The position numbers and the translations under genes are program-made. The notes below the pieces were generated by a model, which was not told where the DNA came from, ran no database searches, and saw only the letters and a list, made by a program, of their open reading frames with translations. A stretch of 64,000 bases of DNA from Polaromonas sp. C04 (lineage in GTDB: Bacteria; Pseudomonadota; Gammaproteobacteria; Burkholderiales; Burkholderiaceae_C): the NCBI RefSeq assembly GCF_002002705.1, contig NZ_MUNS01000033.1, forward strand, positions 1 through 64,000. The letters run 5' to 3'. How positions within the stretch are numbered: position 1 is the first letter of the stretch; each line of letters starts with the position of its first letter. Shown piece by piece: positions 47,119 to 55,859 of the stretch.

Positions 47119-48540
47119 TCAGGAAAACCGGCGGATGTCGACAAAATGGCCGTGCACCGCGGCGGCAGCGGCCATCGCGGGGCTGACCAGGTGGGTGCGC
47201 CCGCCGGTGCCCTGGCGACCCTCGAAATTGCGGTTGCTGGTGGAGGCGCAACGCTCGCCGGGCTCGAGCCGGTCGGCGTTCATGGCCAGGCACATGGAAC
47301 AGCCCGGTTCGCGCCATTCGAAGCCGGCGGCCTTGAAAATGGCATCGAGCCCCTCGCGCTCGGCCTGTTCCTTGACCAGGCCGGAGCCCGGCACCACCAT
47401 GGCGAGCTTGACGTTTTTTGCTACCTTTTGCCCCAGTTTTTTCACCATCGCCGCGGCCTCGCGCATGTCTTCGATGCGCGAATTGGTGCACGAGCCGATG
47501 AAGACCTTGTCGATGTAGACGTCGCCGATGGCCTTGTTGGGTGCCAGGCCCATGTAGGTCAGCGCGCGTTCGATCGCGCCGCGCTTGTTGGCGTCTTTTT
47601 CCTTGTCCGGGTCGGGCACGCGGCCGTCGATACCCAGCACCATTTCGGGCGAGGTGCCCCAGGTCACCTGCGGGACGACGTCGGCGGCGTCGAGCTCGAC
47701 CACCATGTCGAAGCGGGCGTCGGCATCGGACTGCAGCGTCGCCCAGTAGGCGCAGGCCTGGTCCCACTCCACACCGGTGGGCGCGAGCAGGCGGCCCTTC
47801 AGGTAGGCGATGGTTTTTTCGTCCACGGCCACCAGCCCGGCGCGCGCGCCGGCTTCGATCGCCATGTTGCAGACCGTCATGCGGCCTTCCATGCTGAGCG
47901 CGCGGATCGCCGCGCCGCCGAATTCGATGGTGTAGCCGGTGCCGCCAGCGGTGCCGATCTTGCCGATGATGGCCAGCACGATGTCCTTCGCGGTGATGCC
48001 GCGCGCCAGCGTGCCGTTCACCCTGACCAGCATATTTTTGGCCTTTTTCGCCAGCAGGGTTTGCGTGGCCAGCACGTGCTCGACCTCGCTGGTGCCGATG
48101 CCGTGTGCCAGCGCGCCGAACGCGCCGTGGGTCGAGGTGTGCGAGTCGCCGCAGACCACCGTCATGCCGGGCAGGGTGGCACCGTTCTCCGGGCCGATCA
48201 CATGCACGATGCCCTGGCGTTTGGAGAGGAAGGGAAAGTAGGCGGCTGCGCCCGATTCGGCGATGTTGTGGTCCAGCGTGGTGACCTGCTCGCGGCTGAT
48301 CGGGTCGGTAATGCCGTCGTAGCCCAGTTCCCAGCCGGTGGTGGGCGTGTTGTGGTCGGCCGTCGCGACGATGGAGCTGACGCGCCAGACCTTGCGGCCT
48401 GCCTGGCGCAGGCCTTCGAAGGCCTGCGGGCTGGTGACTTCGTGCACCAGATGCCGGTCGATGTAGAGGATGGCGGTGCCGTCTTCCTCGGTGTGAACGA
48501 CGTGTTCGTCCCAGATTTTGTCGTAGAGAGTGCGTCCCAT
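47119..48540 (-). CDS. leuC: 3-Isopropylmalate dehydratase large subunit
   Basis: LeuC carries the [4Fe-4S] cluster of isopropylmalate isomerase. The 473-residue protein starts [41 protein letters not shown] and has [22 protein letters not shown], the cluster Cys motifs [11 protein letters not shown] and [10 protein letters not shown], and [28 protein letters not shown] 48540 is used; the frame is open further upstream but not conserved. AAGGAAA lies nine bases before it. It follows a LysR gene by 29 bp on the same strand. Confidence 0.97.
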   Translation of the reverse strand: MGRTLYDKIWDEHVVHTEEDGTAILYIDRHLVHEVTSPQAFEGLRQAGRKVWRVSSIVATADHNTPTTGWELGYDGITDPISREQVTTLDHNIAESGAAAYFPFLSKRQGIVHVIGPENGATLPGMTVVCGDSHTSTHGAFGALAHGIGTSEVEHVLATQTLLAKKAKNMLVRVNGTLARGITAKDIVLAIIGKIGTAGGTGYTIEFGGAAIRALSMEGRMTVCNMAIEAGARAGLVAVDEKTIAYLKGRLLAPTGVEWDQACAYWATLQSDADARFDMVVELDAADVVPQVTWGTSPEMVLGIDGRVPDPDKEKDANKRGAIERALTYMGLAPNKAIGDVYIDKVFIGSCTNSRIEDMREAAAMVKKLGQKVAKNVKLAMVVPGSGLVKEQAEREGLDAIFKAAGFEWREPGCSMCLAMNADRLEPGERCASTSNRNFEGRQGTGGRTHLVSPAMAAAAAVHGHFVDIRRFS

Positions 48541-48569
48541 GAGGTGGTTTCCTTGTGGCTGAAGTAATT

Positions 48570-49508
48570 TTATGGCTGCGGCGCGGCGCGTGCGCCGAGG
48601 TGCTCGACCAGCAGGCGTGCGGTGATGGGCAAGGTGGCGAAGTCGCGCGCCACCAGGTCGATCTGGCGCAGCGCCCAGTCGTCGTTCAAGGGCACGCAGG
48701 CCAGATCGCCGACGCCCTGCATCAACTCGAAGGCGCGCCGTGGAATCACGCCGACGCCCAGGCCGTTGTGGATCATGCGGCACATGGCGTCCAGCCCGGT
48801 CACGCGGATGCGCAGCCGGATGGTGCGCCCGGCCTGCGCCGCGGCCTGCCGCATGGCGAGGTAGATCGAGCTGGTGGCGTGCAGGCCGACATGGTCAAAA
48901 TCCAGTGTTTCTATAAAATTGATAGCTGAAAGTGCAGACAGCACATGGGCTTTGGGCACAATAAGCACCAAACGGTCGTGCCGGTAGGGCCGCGTTTGCA
49001 GCTCGCCCGGGCCGCTGGCACCCAGCACGGCGGTGTTGCAGATGCCCAGATCGGCGGCGCCTTCCTGCACGGCGCGGATCACGTCCATGCTGAGATGCTC
49101 TTCCAGGTCGATCTTGACCTGCTCGTGCTCGCGCACGAAGGTACCCAGGTCTTCGGGCAGGAACTGCACGATGGCGGAAATATTGGCGTGCACGCGCACG
49201 TGGCCGCGCACGCCGTCGGCGTACTCGCTGAGTTCGCCCTGCATCTTTTCCAGGCTGAACAGCACCGAGCGGGCGTGGTGCAGCAGGCTCTCGCCGGCCG
49301 GGGTCAGGTCGACGCCGCGCGTGTGGCGGTACAGGAGCGGCGTATCCAGCGTGGCCTCGAGGTCGCTGAGCCGCTTGCTCACGGCCGAGGTGGCGATGAA
49401 CTCGCGCTCGGCGGCCCGGCCGATGCTGCCGAGCTCGCACACCGCCACAAAGAGTTGCAGCGAGGTCAGGTCAATGCGGCGGGCAAAGTTGCGTTCGGTG
49501 GGCTTCAT
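48570..49508 (-). CDS. LysR-family transcriptional regulator upstream of leuC
   Basis: A 312-residue LysR regulator: N-terminal winged helix ([59 protein letters not shown], residues 14-72) and a periplasmic-binding-like effector domain. It is co-directional with leuC and 29 bp away, so it may control leucine genes; target and effector are not visible. The effector domain at about residues 185-205 ([23 protein letters not shown]) is encoded by a dispersed repeat copy, apparently without length change. Starts ATG 49508. Confidence 0.9.
   Translation of the reverse strand: MKPTERNFARRIDLTSLQLFVAVCELGSIGRAAEREFIATSAVSKRLSDLEATLDTPLLYRHTRGVDLTPAGESLLHHARSVLFSLEKMQGELSEYADGVRGHVRVHANISAIVQFLPEDLGTFVREHEQVKIDLEEHLSMDVIRAVQEGAADLGICNTAVLGASGPGELQTRPYRHDRLVLIVPKAHVLSALSAINFIETLDFDHVGLHATSSIYLAMRQAAAQAGRTIRLRIRVTGLDAMCRMIHNGLGVGVIPRRAFELMQGVGDLACVPLNDDWALRQIDLVARDFATLPITARLLVEHLGARAAPQP
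48908..48970 (+). repeat. GCTAY-N19-GGGCT dispersed element inside the LysR gene
   Basis: CTATAAAATTGATAGCT (to 48927), 19-nt spacer (48928-48946) with GTGCAG at positions 5-10, GGGCTTTGGGCACAATAA. Antisense to the gene and in frame with it. Confidence 0.75.
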
Positions 49509-49609
49509 GAATAAGCGCCGGAAGGTGGATTTCGGCCCTTTGTCATCGTGGTTGGCGATGGATCTGTATTTTCACCCTTTACAGGCTGATTTGCCGTCGC
49601 AATTCGCGA

Positions 49610-49635
49610 TGCCTGCCTGCTTGAAGAGGCAGGCA
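49610..49635. other. Perfect 9-bp hairpin beyond the gltA terminator
   Basis: TGCCTGCCT pairs with AGGCAGGCA around an 8-nt loop. It lies directly next to the gltA terminator, making a tandem hairpin, and upstream of the LysR gene. Confidence 0.5.
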
Positions 49636-49637
49636 TG

Positions 49638-49660
49638 AAAAAGCCCGCACGAAGCGGGCT
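49638..49660 (-). terminator. Intrinsic terminator of gltA
   Basis: On the minus strand AGCCCGC, TTCGT-like loop, GCGGGCT and five T residues, 60 bp after the gltA stop. It ends the sdhCDAB-sdhE-gltA transcript. Confidence 0.88.
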
Positions 49661-49719
49661 CCAAGCCGGTGAATCGGGCGGCCGGCTATGCGTGCCGGCC
49701 GGCTCAGGCGCGGGGGGGC

Positions 49720-51030
49720 TCAGCGCTTGGCAATCGGCTGCACATCGCGCCTGACCGAGCCGGTAAACAGCTGGCGCGGGCGGCCAATCTTGTACTCGGG
49801 GTCGCCGATCATCTCGTTGAGCTGGGCAATCCAGCCCACGGTGCGGGCCAGTGCGAAGACCGCGGTGAACAGCGACACCGGAATGCCGATGGCGCGCTGT
49901 ACGATGCCCGAGTAGAAGTCGACATTGGGGTAGAGCTTGCGCGAGACGAAATAGTCGTCTTCCAGGGCGATTTTTTCGAGCGCCATCGCCAGCTTGAACA
50001 GGGGGTCGTTCTCCAGCCCCATTTCCTTCAGCACTTCCTTGCAGGTTTCCTGCATCAGCTTGGCGCGCGGGTCGTAGTTTTTGTACACGCGATGGCCAAA
50101 ACCCATTAGCTTGACACCGGAGTCCTTGTCCTTGACCTGCTTGATGAAGTCGCCGATTTTCTCGACGCCGCCGTTTTTCTGGATGTTTTCCAGCATATTG
50201 AGGGCGGCCTCATTGGCGCCGCCGTGAGCGGGGCCCCACAGGCAGGCCACACCAGCCGCGATCGCGGCGAACGGATTGGTGCCCGACGAGCCGCACAGGC
50301 GCACGGTGGAGGTGGAGGCGTTCTGTTCGTGATCGGCATGCAGCGTGAAGATGCGGTCCATGGCGCGCTCGAGCACCGGGCTGACCTTGTATTCCTCGCA
50401 CGGCGTGGCAAACATCATGTGCAGGAAGTTGGCGGAGTAGCTCAGGTCGTTGCGCGGGTACATGTAGGGCTGGCCCACGGTGTACTTGTGCGCCATGGCT
50501 ACCAGGGTGGGCATCTTGGCGATCAGGCGGATCGCGGAGATCTCGCGGTGCTGGGGATTGTTGATGTCCGTGCTGTCGTGGTAGAAGGCCGACAGCGCGC
50601 CGACCAGGCCGGTCATGATGGCCATGGGGTGGGCGCTGCGGAAGAAGCCGCGCATGAACAGCTGCATCTGCTCGTTGACCATGGTGTGCATGGTCACGAG
50701 GCGCGAGAAGTCCTTCTTGCCGGCGGCGGTGGGCAGCTCCCCGTACAGCAGCAGGTGGCAGGTTTCCATGTAATCGCAGTTGACGGCCAGCTGCTCGATC
50801 GGGTAGCCGCGGTACAGCAACTCGCCCTTGTCGCCATCGATGTAGGTAATGGCCGACTGGCAGGCCGCCGTGGACAGAAAGCCCGGATCGTAGGTAAACA
50901 TGCCGGTCTGGGCATACAGCTTGCGGATATCAACCACGTCCGGCCCCACGCTGCCCTGGTACACCGGTAACTCGACGCTCGGGCTGCCGTTGCTAAACGA
51001 CAGGGTGGCTTTGTTGTCAGCTAGTTTCAT
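49720..51030 (-). CDS. gltA: Citrate synthase
   Basis: GltA condenses oxaloacetate and acetyl-CoA. The 436-residue type II enzyme has the catalytic His in [16 protein letters not shown] and in [13 protein letters not shown], the Asp in [11 protein letters not shown], and [16 protein letters not shown]. It follows sdhE by 11 bp, in the order sdhC-D-A-B-E-gltA, and ends in a strong terminator. The start is [15 protein letters not shown]. Confidence 0.98.
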   Translation of the reverse strand: MKLADNKATLSFSNGSPSVELPVYQGSVGPDVVDIRKLYAQTGMFTYDPGFLSTAACQSAITYIDGDKGELLYRGYPIEQLAVNCDYMETCHLLLYGELPTAAGKKDFSRLVTMHTMVNEQMQLFMRGFFRSAHPMAIMTGLVGALSAFYHDSTDINNPQHREISAIRLIAKMPTLVAMAHKYTVGQPYMYPRNDLSYSANFLHMMFATPCEEYKVSPVLERAMDRIFTLHADHEQNASTSTVRLCGSSGTNPFAAIAAGVACLWGPAHGGANEAALNMLENIQKNGGVEKIGDFIKQVKDKDSGVKLMGFGHRVYKNYDPRAKLMQETCKEVLKEMGLENDPLFKLAMALEKIALEDDYFVSRKLYPNVDFYSGIVQRAIGIPVSLFTAVFALARTVGWIAQLNEMIGDPEYKIGRPRQLFTGSVRRDVQPIAKR

Positions 51031-51041
51031 TTTTTACCCTT

Positions 51042-51326
51042 TCAGCGGTTATCTCGCAATTGATTCAATACTTCGAGCACGTCGGCGCGATCCAGTTCCG
51101 GGCTCACCTGGGCCAGGGTTTTGCGCGACAGGTGCAGGTCCAGCAGGTCGTTGTCACTGAGGTCCATTAGAGCACCGAGCCCCTGGGCCTGCCGGATGGT
51201 CAGGCTTTCCTCATACCGGTTGAAAAACCGTTCGATGAAGATGTCATTTTCCAGCAAACCGCGGCGGCAGCGCCACTTGAGCTTGCTCAAGGCCCTCTCG
51301 TCCAGGCGCTCGTTCGCCATCTGCAT
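51042..51326 (-). CDS. sdhE: Succinate dehydrogenase assembly factor SdhE (FAD assembly)
   Basis: SdhE promotes covalent FAD attachment to SdhA. The small protein (94 residues, or 92 if ATG 51320 is the start) has the characteristic LKWRCRRGLLENDIFIERFF, where the RGxxE motif is essential in the family, and LMDLSDNDLLDL. It lies between sdhB and gltA, which fits its role. Its E. coli homologue was also described as the CptB antitoxin partner of YgfX; a possible YgfX-like gene here is at 18737-19201, far away. Confidence 0.93.
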   Translation of the reverse strand: MQMANERLDERALSKLKWRCRRGLLENDIFIERFFNRYEESLTIRQAQGLGALMDLSDNDLLDLHLSRKTLAQVSPELDRADVLEVLNQLRDNR

Positions 51327-51338
51327 TCCAGGCCCCGC

Positions 51339-52043
51339 TCAGGTGGCCCGAGAGACCATCATTTCCTTGATCTTGTTGATCGCCAGAGACGGGTTCAGGC
51401 CCTTGGGACATACGTCCACGCAGTTCATGATGGTGCGGCAGCGGAACAGGCGGTACGGGTCTTCCAGGTTGTCCAGCCGCTCTTCCGTGCCCTGGTCACG
51501 GCTGTCGGCCAGGAAACGGTAGGCCTGCAGCAGGCCCGCGGGGCCGACGAACTTGTCGGGATTCCACCAGAAGCTGGGGCAGGCCGTGGAACAGCTGGCG
51601 CACAGGATGCACTCGTACAGGCCGTTCAGTTCTTCGCGCTCTTCGGGACTTTGCAGGCGCTCCTTCTCGGGCGGCACGGTGTCGTTGATGAGGTAGGGCT
51701 TGATCGAGTCGTACTGCTTGAAGAACTGCGTCATGTCCACGATCAGGTCGCGCACGACGGGCAGGCCCGGCAGCGGTTTGAGCACGATCGGGTCCTTCAG
51801 GGTGCGCATATTGGTCAGGCAGGCCAGGCCGTTCTTGCCATTGATGTTCATGGCGTCCGAGCCGCACACCCCTTCACGGCAGGAGCGGCGAAAGGCGATG
51901 CCGGGATCCTGCGCCTTGAGTTTCATCAGGGCGTCCAGCAGCATGCGCTCGTGGCCGTCGAGTTCGACCTCCAGGGTCTGCATGTAGGGCCGGGCGTCCT
52001 TGTCCGGGTCGTAGCGGTAAATCTGGAAAGTGCGCTTGGTCAT
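51339..52043 (-). CDS. sdhB: Succinate dehydrogenase iron-sulfur subunit
   Basis: SdhB carries three Fe-S clusters that pass electrons from SdhA to quinone. The 234-residue protein has the [2Fe-2S] motif RRSCREGVCGSDAMNINGKNGLAC and the [4Fe-4S]/[3Fe-4S] Cys sets in YECILCASCSTACPSFWWNP and RCRTIMNCVDVCPKGLNP. Order sdhC-D-A-B-E is normal. Length is typical. Confidence 0.98.
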   Translation of the reverse strand: MTKRTFQIYRYDPDKDARPYMQTLEVELDGHERMLLDALMKLKAQDPGIAFRRSCREGVCGSDAMNINGKNGLACLTNMRTLKDPIVLKPLPGLPVVRDLIVDMTQFFKQYDSIKPYLINDTVPPEKERLQSPEEREELNGLYECILCASCSTACPSFWWNPDKFVGPAGLLQAYRFLADSRDQGTEERLDNLEDPYRLFRCRTIMNCVDVCPKGLNPSLAINKIKEMMVSRAT

Positions 52044-52086
52044 GGGGTTGTTCTCCGGTGTCTTGGTCGGTGCGGGTTCGCGCGGG

Positions 52087-53877
52087 TCAGAAGGTGCGGG
52101 TTTTCAGCGGGATGCTGTCAACGGTGAGCGGCTTCATCTGGACCGGCTTGTAGCTCAGGCGGCTGCCCTCCTTGTGCCACAGCGTGTGCCGCAGCCACTC
52201 GGTGTCGTTGCGCCCGAGCGGATTTTCGGGTGTATCGCCGTACTCGGCCACGCTGTGCGCGCCGCGGCTCTCGTGGCGTGCCGCGGCGGAGGTGATGGTG
52301 GCCTGCGCGACCTCGATCAGGTTCTCGACTTCCAGCGCCTCGATGCGCGCGGTATTGAACACCTTGGACTTGTCCTTGAGGTTGATGGCTTCGACACGTT
52401 TGCGCATCTCGGCAATCTGCACCACGCCTTCGTCCAGGATGGCCTGCGTGCGGAACACGCCCGCATGGTGCTGCATGGAGGCACGCAGGGCGTTGGCCAC
52501 GTCCTGCGCGTATTCGCCGCTGCTGGCGCCGTCCAGGCGCGCCAGCCGGGCCAGCGGCAGGTCCGCCGCATCGGCGGGCAGCGGCTTGTGCGCCTTGCTC
52601 TGCTGGTTGAACTCCACGATGTGGTTGCCGGCCGCGCGGCCGAATACCAGCAGGTCCAGCAGCGAATTGGTGCCCAGGCGGTTCGCGCCGTGCACGCTCA
52701 CGCAGGAGCATTCGCCCACCGCGTACAGGCCGTTCACGACCTCGCTTTTGTTCTCTGCGTTTTGCGTGACCACCTGGCCATGGATATTGGTCGGGATGCC
52801 GCCCATCTGGTAGTGGATCGTCGGCACCACCGGAATCGGCTCCTTGGTGATGTCGACGTTGGCAAAGTTGTGCCCGATTTCGAGCACCGAGGGCAGGCGC
52901 TTCATGATGGTCTCGGCACCGAGGTGGTCCAGCTTGAGCAGCAGGTAGTCCTTGTTCGGACCGCAGCCGCGGCCTTCCTTGATCTCCTGGTCCATCGAGC
53001 GCGAGACGAAGTCGCGCGGCGCCAGGTCTTTCAGGGTCGGCGCATAACGCTCCATGAAGCGTTCGCCATTGCCGTTGATCAGGATCGCGCCCTCGCCGCG
53101 GCAGCCTTCGGTGAGCAGCACGCCGGCACCGGCCACACCGGTCGGGTGGAACTGCCAGAACTCCATGTCCTGCAGCGGGAGGCCGGCGCGTGCCGCCATG
53201 CCCAGGCCGTCGCCGGTGTTGATATAGGCGTTGGTGGAGGCCGCAAAGATGCGCCCGGCACCGCCGGTGGCCAGCAGGGTGCTTTTGGCTTGCAGAATGT
53301 GGACGTCGCCGGTTTCCATCTCCAGCGCGGTGACGCCGATTACGTCGCCGTCGGCATCGCGAATCAGGTCCAGCGCCATCCACTCGACGAAAAAGCTGGT
53401 CTTGGCCTTGACGTTTTGCTGGTACAGCGTGTGCAGCATGGCGTGGCCGGTGCGGTCGGCGGCCGCGCAGGCGCGCTCCACCGCTTTTTCGCCGTAGTTG
53501 GCGGTGTGGCCGCCAAACGGGCGCTGGTAAATGGTGCCGTCGGCGTTGCGGTCGAACGGCATGCCCATGTGTTCCAGGTCGTACACCACGTTGGGCGCTT
53601 CGCGGCACATGAACTCGATCGCATCCTGGTCACCCAGCCAGTCGCCACCCTTGACGGTGTCGTAGAAGTGGTAGTGCCAGTTGTCCTCGTTCATGTTGCC
53701 CAGCGAGGCGCCGATGCCGCCCTGCGCCGCCACCGTGTGCGAGCGCGTGGGAAACACCTTGGAGAGCACGGCCACGTTCAGGCCGGCGCGCGCCAGTTGC
53801 AGCGATGCGCGCATGCCGGAGCCGCCGGCCCCGACGATGACAACGTCGAATTTTCGTTTGGTAACGGAATAAGTCAT
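52087..53877 (-). CDS. sdhA: Succinate dehydrogenase flavoprotein subunit
   Basis: SdhA oxidises succinate to fumarate. The 596-residue protein starts MTYSVTKRKFDVVIVGAGGSGMRASLQLAR (Rossmann FAD loop) and has His47 for covalent FAD (TRSHTVAAQGGIGASLGN), HPTGVAGAGVLLTEGCRGEG and MGGIPTNIHGQV. The start at 53877 is set by the conserved N-terminus; the frame remains open for about 50 codons upstream without conservation. Intact, with a 28-bp gap from sdhD. Confidence 0.98.
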   Translation of the reverse strand: MTYSVTKRKFDVVIVGAGGSGMRASLQLARAGLNVAVLSKVFPTRSHTVAAQGGIGASLGNMNEDNWHYHFYDTVKGGDWLGDQDAIEFMCREAPNVVYDLEHMGMPFDRNADGTIYQRPFGGHTANYGEKAVERACAAADRTGHAMLHTLYQQNVKAKTSFFVEWMALDLIRDADGDVIGVTALEMETGDVHILQAKSTLLATGGAGRIFAASTNAYINTGDGLGMAARAGLPLQDMEFWQFHPTGVAGAGVLLTEGCRGEGAILINGNGERFMERYAPTLKDLAPRDFVSRSMDQEIKEGRGCGPNKDYLLLKLDHLGAETIMKRLPSVLEIGHNFANVDITKEPIPVVPTIHYQMGGIPTNIHGQVVTQNAENKSEVVNGLYAVGECSCVSVHGANRLGTNSLLDLLVFGRAAGNHIVEFNQQSKAHKPLPADAADLPLARLARLDGASSGEYAQDVANALRASMQHHAGVFRTQAILDEGVVQIAEMRKRVEAINLKDKSKVFNTARIEALEVENLIEVAQATITSAAARHESRGAHSVAEYGDTPENPLGRNDTEWLRHTLWHKEGSRLSYKPVQMKPLTVDSIPLKTRTF

Positions 53878-53905
53878 GAATTTCAGCCTCGGTAGTGGCG
53901 TGGCA

Positions 53906-54271
53906 TCAAAGGCGCCACAGAACCTGGATGGCCCAGCCCGCGCAACCCACGAGCCAGACGATGGAGAAGATTTGCAAAACCAGGCGCAGCGCAACCGGCT
54001 TGATGTAGTCCATGAAGATGTCGCGCACACCGACCCACACGTGGTACAGCAGGGCGACGATGACGACGAAGGTCAGCACCTTCATCCACTGGGCCGCGAA
54101 GATGCCGGCCCAGGTGTCGTAGCCGATCGGCCCGCGGGTGAAAACCACTTGCGCCAGCACCAGCAGCGTGAACAGCGCCATCAAACCCGCCGTGACGCGC
54201 TGCGCCAACCAGTCCCGGAAACCGTAGTGCGCACCCACTACGAGACGTTTGGTGCCGAAATTTACAGACAT
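53906..54271 (-). CDS. sdhD: Succinate dehydrogenase membrane anchor subunit
   Basis: SdhD is the smaller hydrophobic subunit that helps bind haem b and quinone. The 121-residue protein has three membrane segments (about residues 20-44, 55-78 and 95-118) and motifs GAHYGFRDWLAQRVTAGLMALF and YHVWVGVRDIFMDYIKP, where the His/Asp pair is the usual haem/quinone region. It is preceded by sdhC. Confidence 0.96.
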   Translation of the reverse strand: MSVNFGTKRLVVGAHYGFRDWLAQRVTAGLMALFTLLVLAQVVFTRGPIGYDTWAGIFAAQWMKVLTFVVIVALLYHVWVGVRDIFMDYIKPVALRLVLQIFSIVWLVGCAGWAIQVLWRL

Positions 54272-54322
54272 GGGAAGCTCCTGATCAATGGCGGGCAGCC
54301 TGGAGGACCTGCCCGCAAAGGT

Positions 54323-54769
54323 TTAGTAAAGGCCGAACAGCTTGGCGCCGAGGATCAGCAGCAGGGCGATGCTCAACACCAGCGTGCTGGCGGCGGACTT
54401 GCGGCCGAATTCTTTCGACACGGCGCCGTGGTGGATATCGGCCCACAGGTGGCGCAGGCCGGCGATGAAGTGGTGCAAGAACGCCCAGATTAGCAGCAGG
54501 GCGACGAGTTTGATGAACCAGCCAGGTACAACGCCGATACCGATATTGAAGGCCGACTTGAAGCGCTCGAACGAGATTTCCGAGGAGACCGAGGTGTCGA
54601 ACATCCAGATGATGAATGGCAGCAGCACGAACATGATCGCGCCGCTGATCCGGTGAAGAATCGACACCAGGGCGGCCAGCGGCATGCGGTAGGTGGTCAG
54701 ATCCGTGAAGGCATTGATGTTCCGGAACTCGGGCCGTTTGGGTCGTGCAGGGGGGGCTAGCTGGGACAT
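54323..54769 (-). CDS. sdhC: Succinate dehydrogenase cytochrome b556 subunit
   Basis: SdhC binds haem b with SdhD. The 148-residue protein has three membrane segments and the family motifs PLAALVSILHRISGAIMF (Ser/Arg for quinone) and LHHFIAGLRHLWAD, with His100 in place of E. coli His84 as haem ligand. It is the first gene of the sdh operon; the region 54770-54896 should hold the promoter, though no near-consensus pair was found. Confidence 0.97.
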   Translation of the reverse strand: MSQLAPPARPKRPEFRNINAFTDLTTYRMPLAALVSILHRISGAIMFVLLPFIIWMFDTSVSSEISFERFKSAFNIGIGVVPGWFIKLVALLLIWAFLHHFIAGLRHLWADIHHGAVSKEFGRKSAASTLVLSIALLLILGAKLFGLY

Positions 54770-54821
54770 GAAATGGCTTTCGTGAATGTAACGACTATGT
54801 AATTGTGCAACGGCTGGCGAC

Positions 54822-54871
54822 CCAAAATTCTATTGCAACGCAGCAAGCCGACGCGGCAACCGCAATTTTGG
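54822..54871 (-). promoter_or_regulatory. Inverted repeat upstream of sdhC
   Basis: CCAAAATT (54822-54829) and AATTTTGG (54864-54871) are perfectly complementary, 34 bp apart, in the 127-bp gap between gntR and sdhC. A TAGAAT -10-like hexamer lies within it on the minus strand. The arms may be operator half-sites or an RNA hairpin. Confidence 0.4.
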
Positions 54872-54896
54872 CCCGATTTCTGCCATCGCCCGCGCG

Positions 54897-55691
54897 TCAG
54901 TTCAGCTCGTTGCGGTAGTGGTGCGTATCCGTGCGGTACAGGCCGCGGCGCAGCTCCATGGGGACGTCGTTGTAGGTGCAGGCGATCCGCTCCACACTGA
55001 GCAAAGGCGTGCCCGCCTTGACCTTGAGCAGCGCGCATTGCGCGGCATCGGGCGTCACGGCGCGGATGTGCTCTTCGGCCCGCACCATGCGCACCCCGAA
55101 TTCGACTTCGAACAGCGCATACATCGGGCCGTGGTAGTCCGACAGGCGCTCCGCGGTCAGTCCCTTGAACGGGCCGCCGGGCAGCCACAGATCCTCCAGA
55201 ATGGTCGGAACCCCCGAGAACGACAGCACGCGGCGCACCTGCAGCACCGCGTCGCCCGTGCGCAGCGCCAGCGCGCGGGCCACGTCGGCGCTGGCGCGCA
55301 GGCGTTTGCAATCGATGATCTCGCGCTGGGCCGGCCCCTCGCTGTTGACGTCGCCGTTGTCGGGAATCAGTTTCAAGAAGCGGTACTGCACCTGGTGTTC
55401 GGCATGCGTGGCCACAAACGTGCCCTTGCCCTGGCGCCGCACCACCAGGTTGTCGGCCGCCAGTTCGTCGATGGCCTTGCGCACGGTCCCCTGGCTCACG
55501 CGGTAGCGCACCGCCAGATCCATCTCGCTCGGAATGGCCGCGCCGGGCTTCCATTCGCCCGACTGCAGGCTTTGCAGGATCAGGCCCTTGATCTGCTGGT
55601 ACAGCGGGCTGAAGGCGGGTGTCGGGCTGGTTGCACCAAAGCTGCCCGGCTCGGCGTCGGAGGCTTCGGGATCGACAGAAGAGTGGGACAT
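54897..55691 (-). CDS. GntR-family regulator, HutC subfamily
   Basis: A 264-residue regulator with an N-terminal GntR winged helix (SPLYQQIKGLILQSLQSGEWKPGAAIPSEMDLAVRYRVSQGTVRKAIDELAADNLVVRRQGKGTFVA, residues 28-95) and a C-terminal UTRA ligand domain ending VERIACTYNDVPMELRRGLYRTDTHHY. It lies between sdhC and the divergent mdh. Its own predicted promoter holds an 18-bp palindrome, so autoregulation and control of mdh and possibly sdh-gltA are likely (inference). The ligand is unknown. Confidence 0.92.
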   Translation of the reverse strand: MSHSSVDPEASDAEPGSFGATSPTPAFSPLYQQIKGLILQSLQSGEWKPGAAIPSEMDLAVRYRVSQGTVRKAIDELAADNLVVRRQGKGTFVATHAEHQVQYRFLKLIPDNGDVNSEGPAQREIIDCKRLRASADVARALALRTGDAVLQVRRVLSFSGVPTILEDLWLPGGPFKGLTAERLSDYHGPMYALFEVEFGVRMVRAEEHIRAVTPDAAQCALLKVKAGTPLLSVERIACTYNDVPMELRRGLYRTDTHHYRNELN

Positions 55692-55715
55692 GGGGCGGAT
55701 CGTTTGAAGGACTCA

Positions 55716-55743
55716 ATCATATCTTATATAAGATATAAGACAA
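55716..55743 (-). promoter_or_regulatory. Predicted gntR promoter overlapping the operator
   Basis: Minus strand TTGTCT (55743-55738), 16-bp spacer, TATGAT (55721-55716). The spacer and -10 are occupied by the palindrome, a layout expected of an autorepressor. Confidence 0.55.
55719..55736. promoter_or_regulatory. 18-bp perfect palindrome, likely GntR operator
   Basis: ATATCTTATATAAGATAT is perfectly self-complementary. It lies 28 bp before the gntR ATG and 9 bp before the predicted mdh -35 box, in an otherwise GC-rich region. GntR proteins bind such short palindromes; binding by this protein is inferred. Confidence 0.65.
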
Positions 55744-55744
55744 A

Positions 55745-55774
55745 TTGACCGGTCCGGGTTTTCGCGGGTAAACT
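55745..55774 (+). promoter_or_regulatory. Predicted mdh promoter
   Basis: TTGACC (55745-55750), an 18-bp spacer and TAAACT (55769-55774), 86 bp upstream of the mdh ATG. The palindromic operator is immediately upstream. Confidence 0.5.
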
Positions 55775-55859
55775 TGCAGCCTGTTTCGAACCGCTTTCGC
55801 CAAGCGCCCGGGCTCCTTTTTGGAGGCCTCTTTCATCACCCTTTCTGGAGCTGTCCATC

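Noticed and set aside
52030-53895. A 621-codon plus-strand frame opposite sdhA
   Set aside because: Antisense shadow of sdhA; His/Val/Gln-rich translation typical of complement of GC-rich genes.
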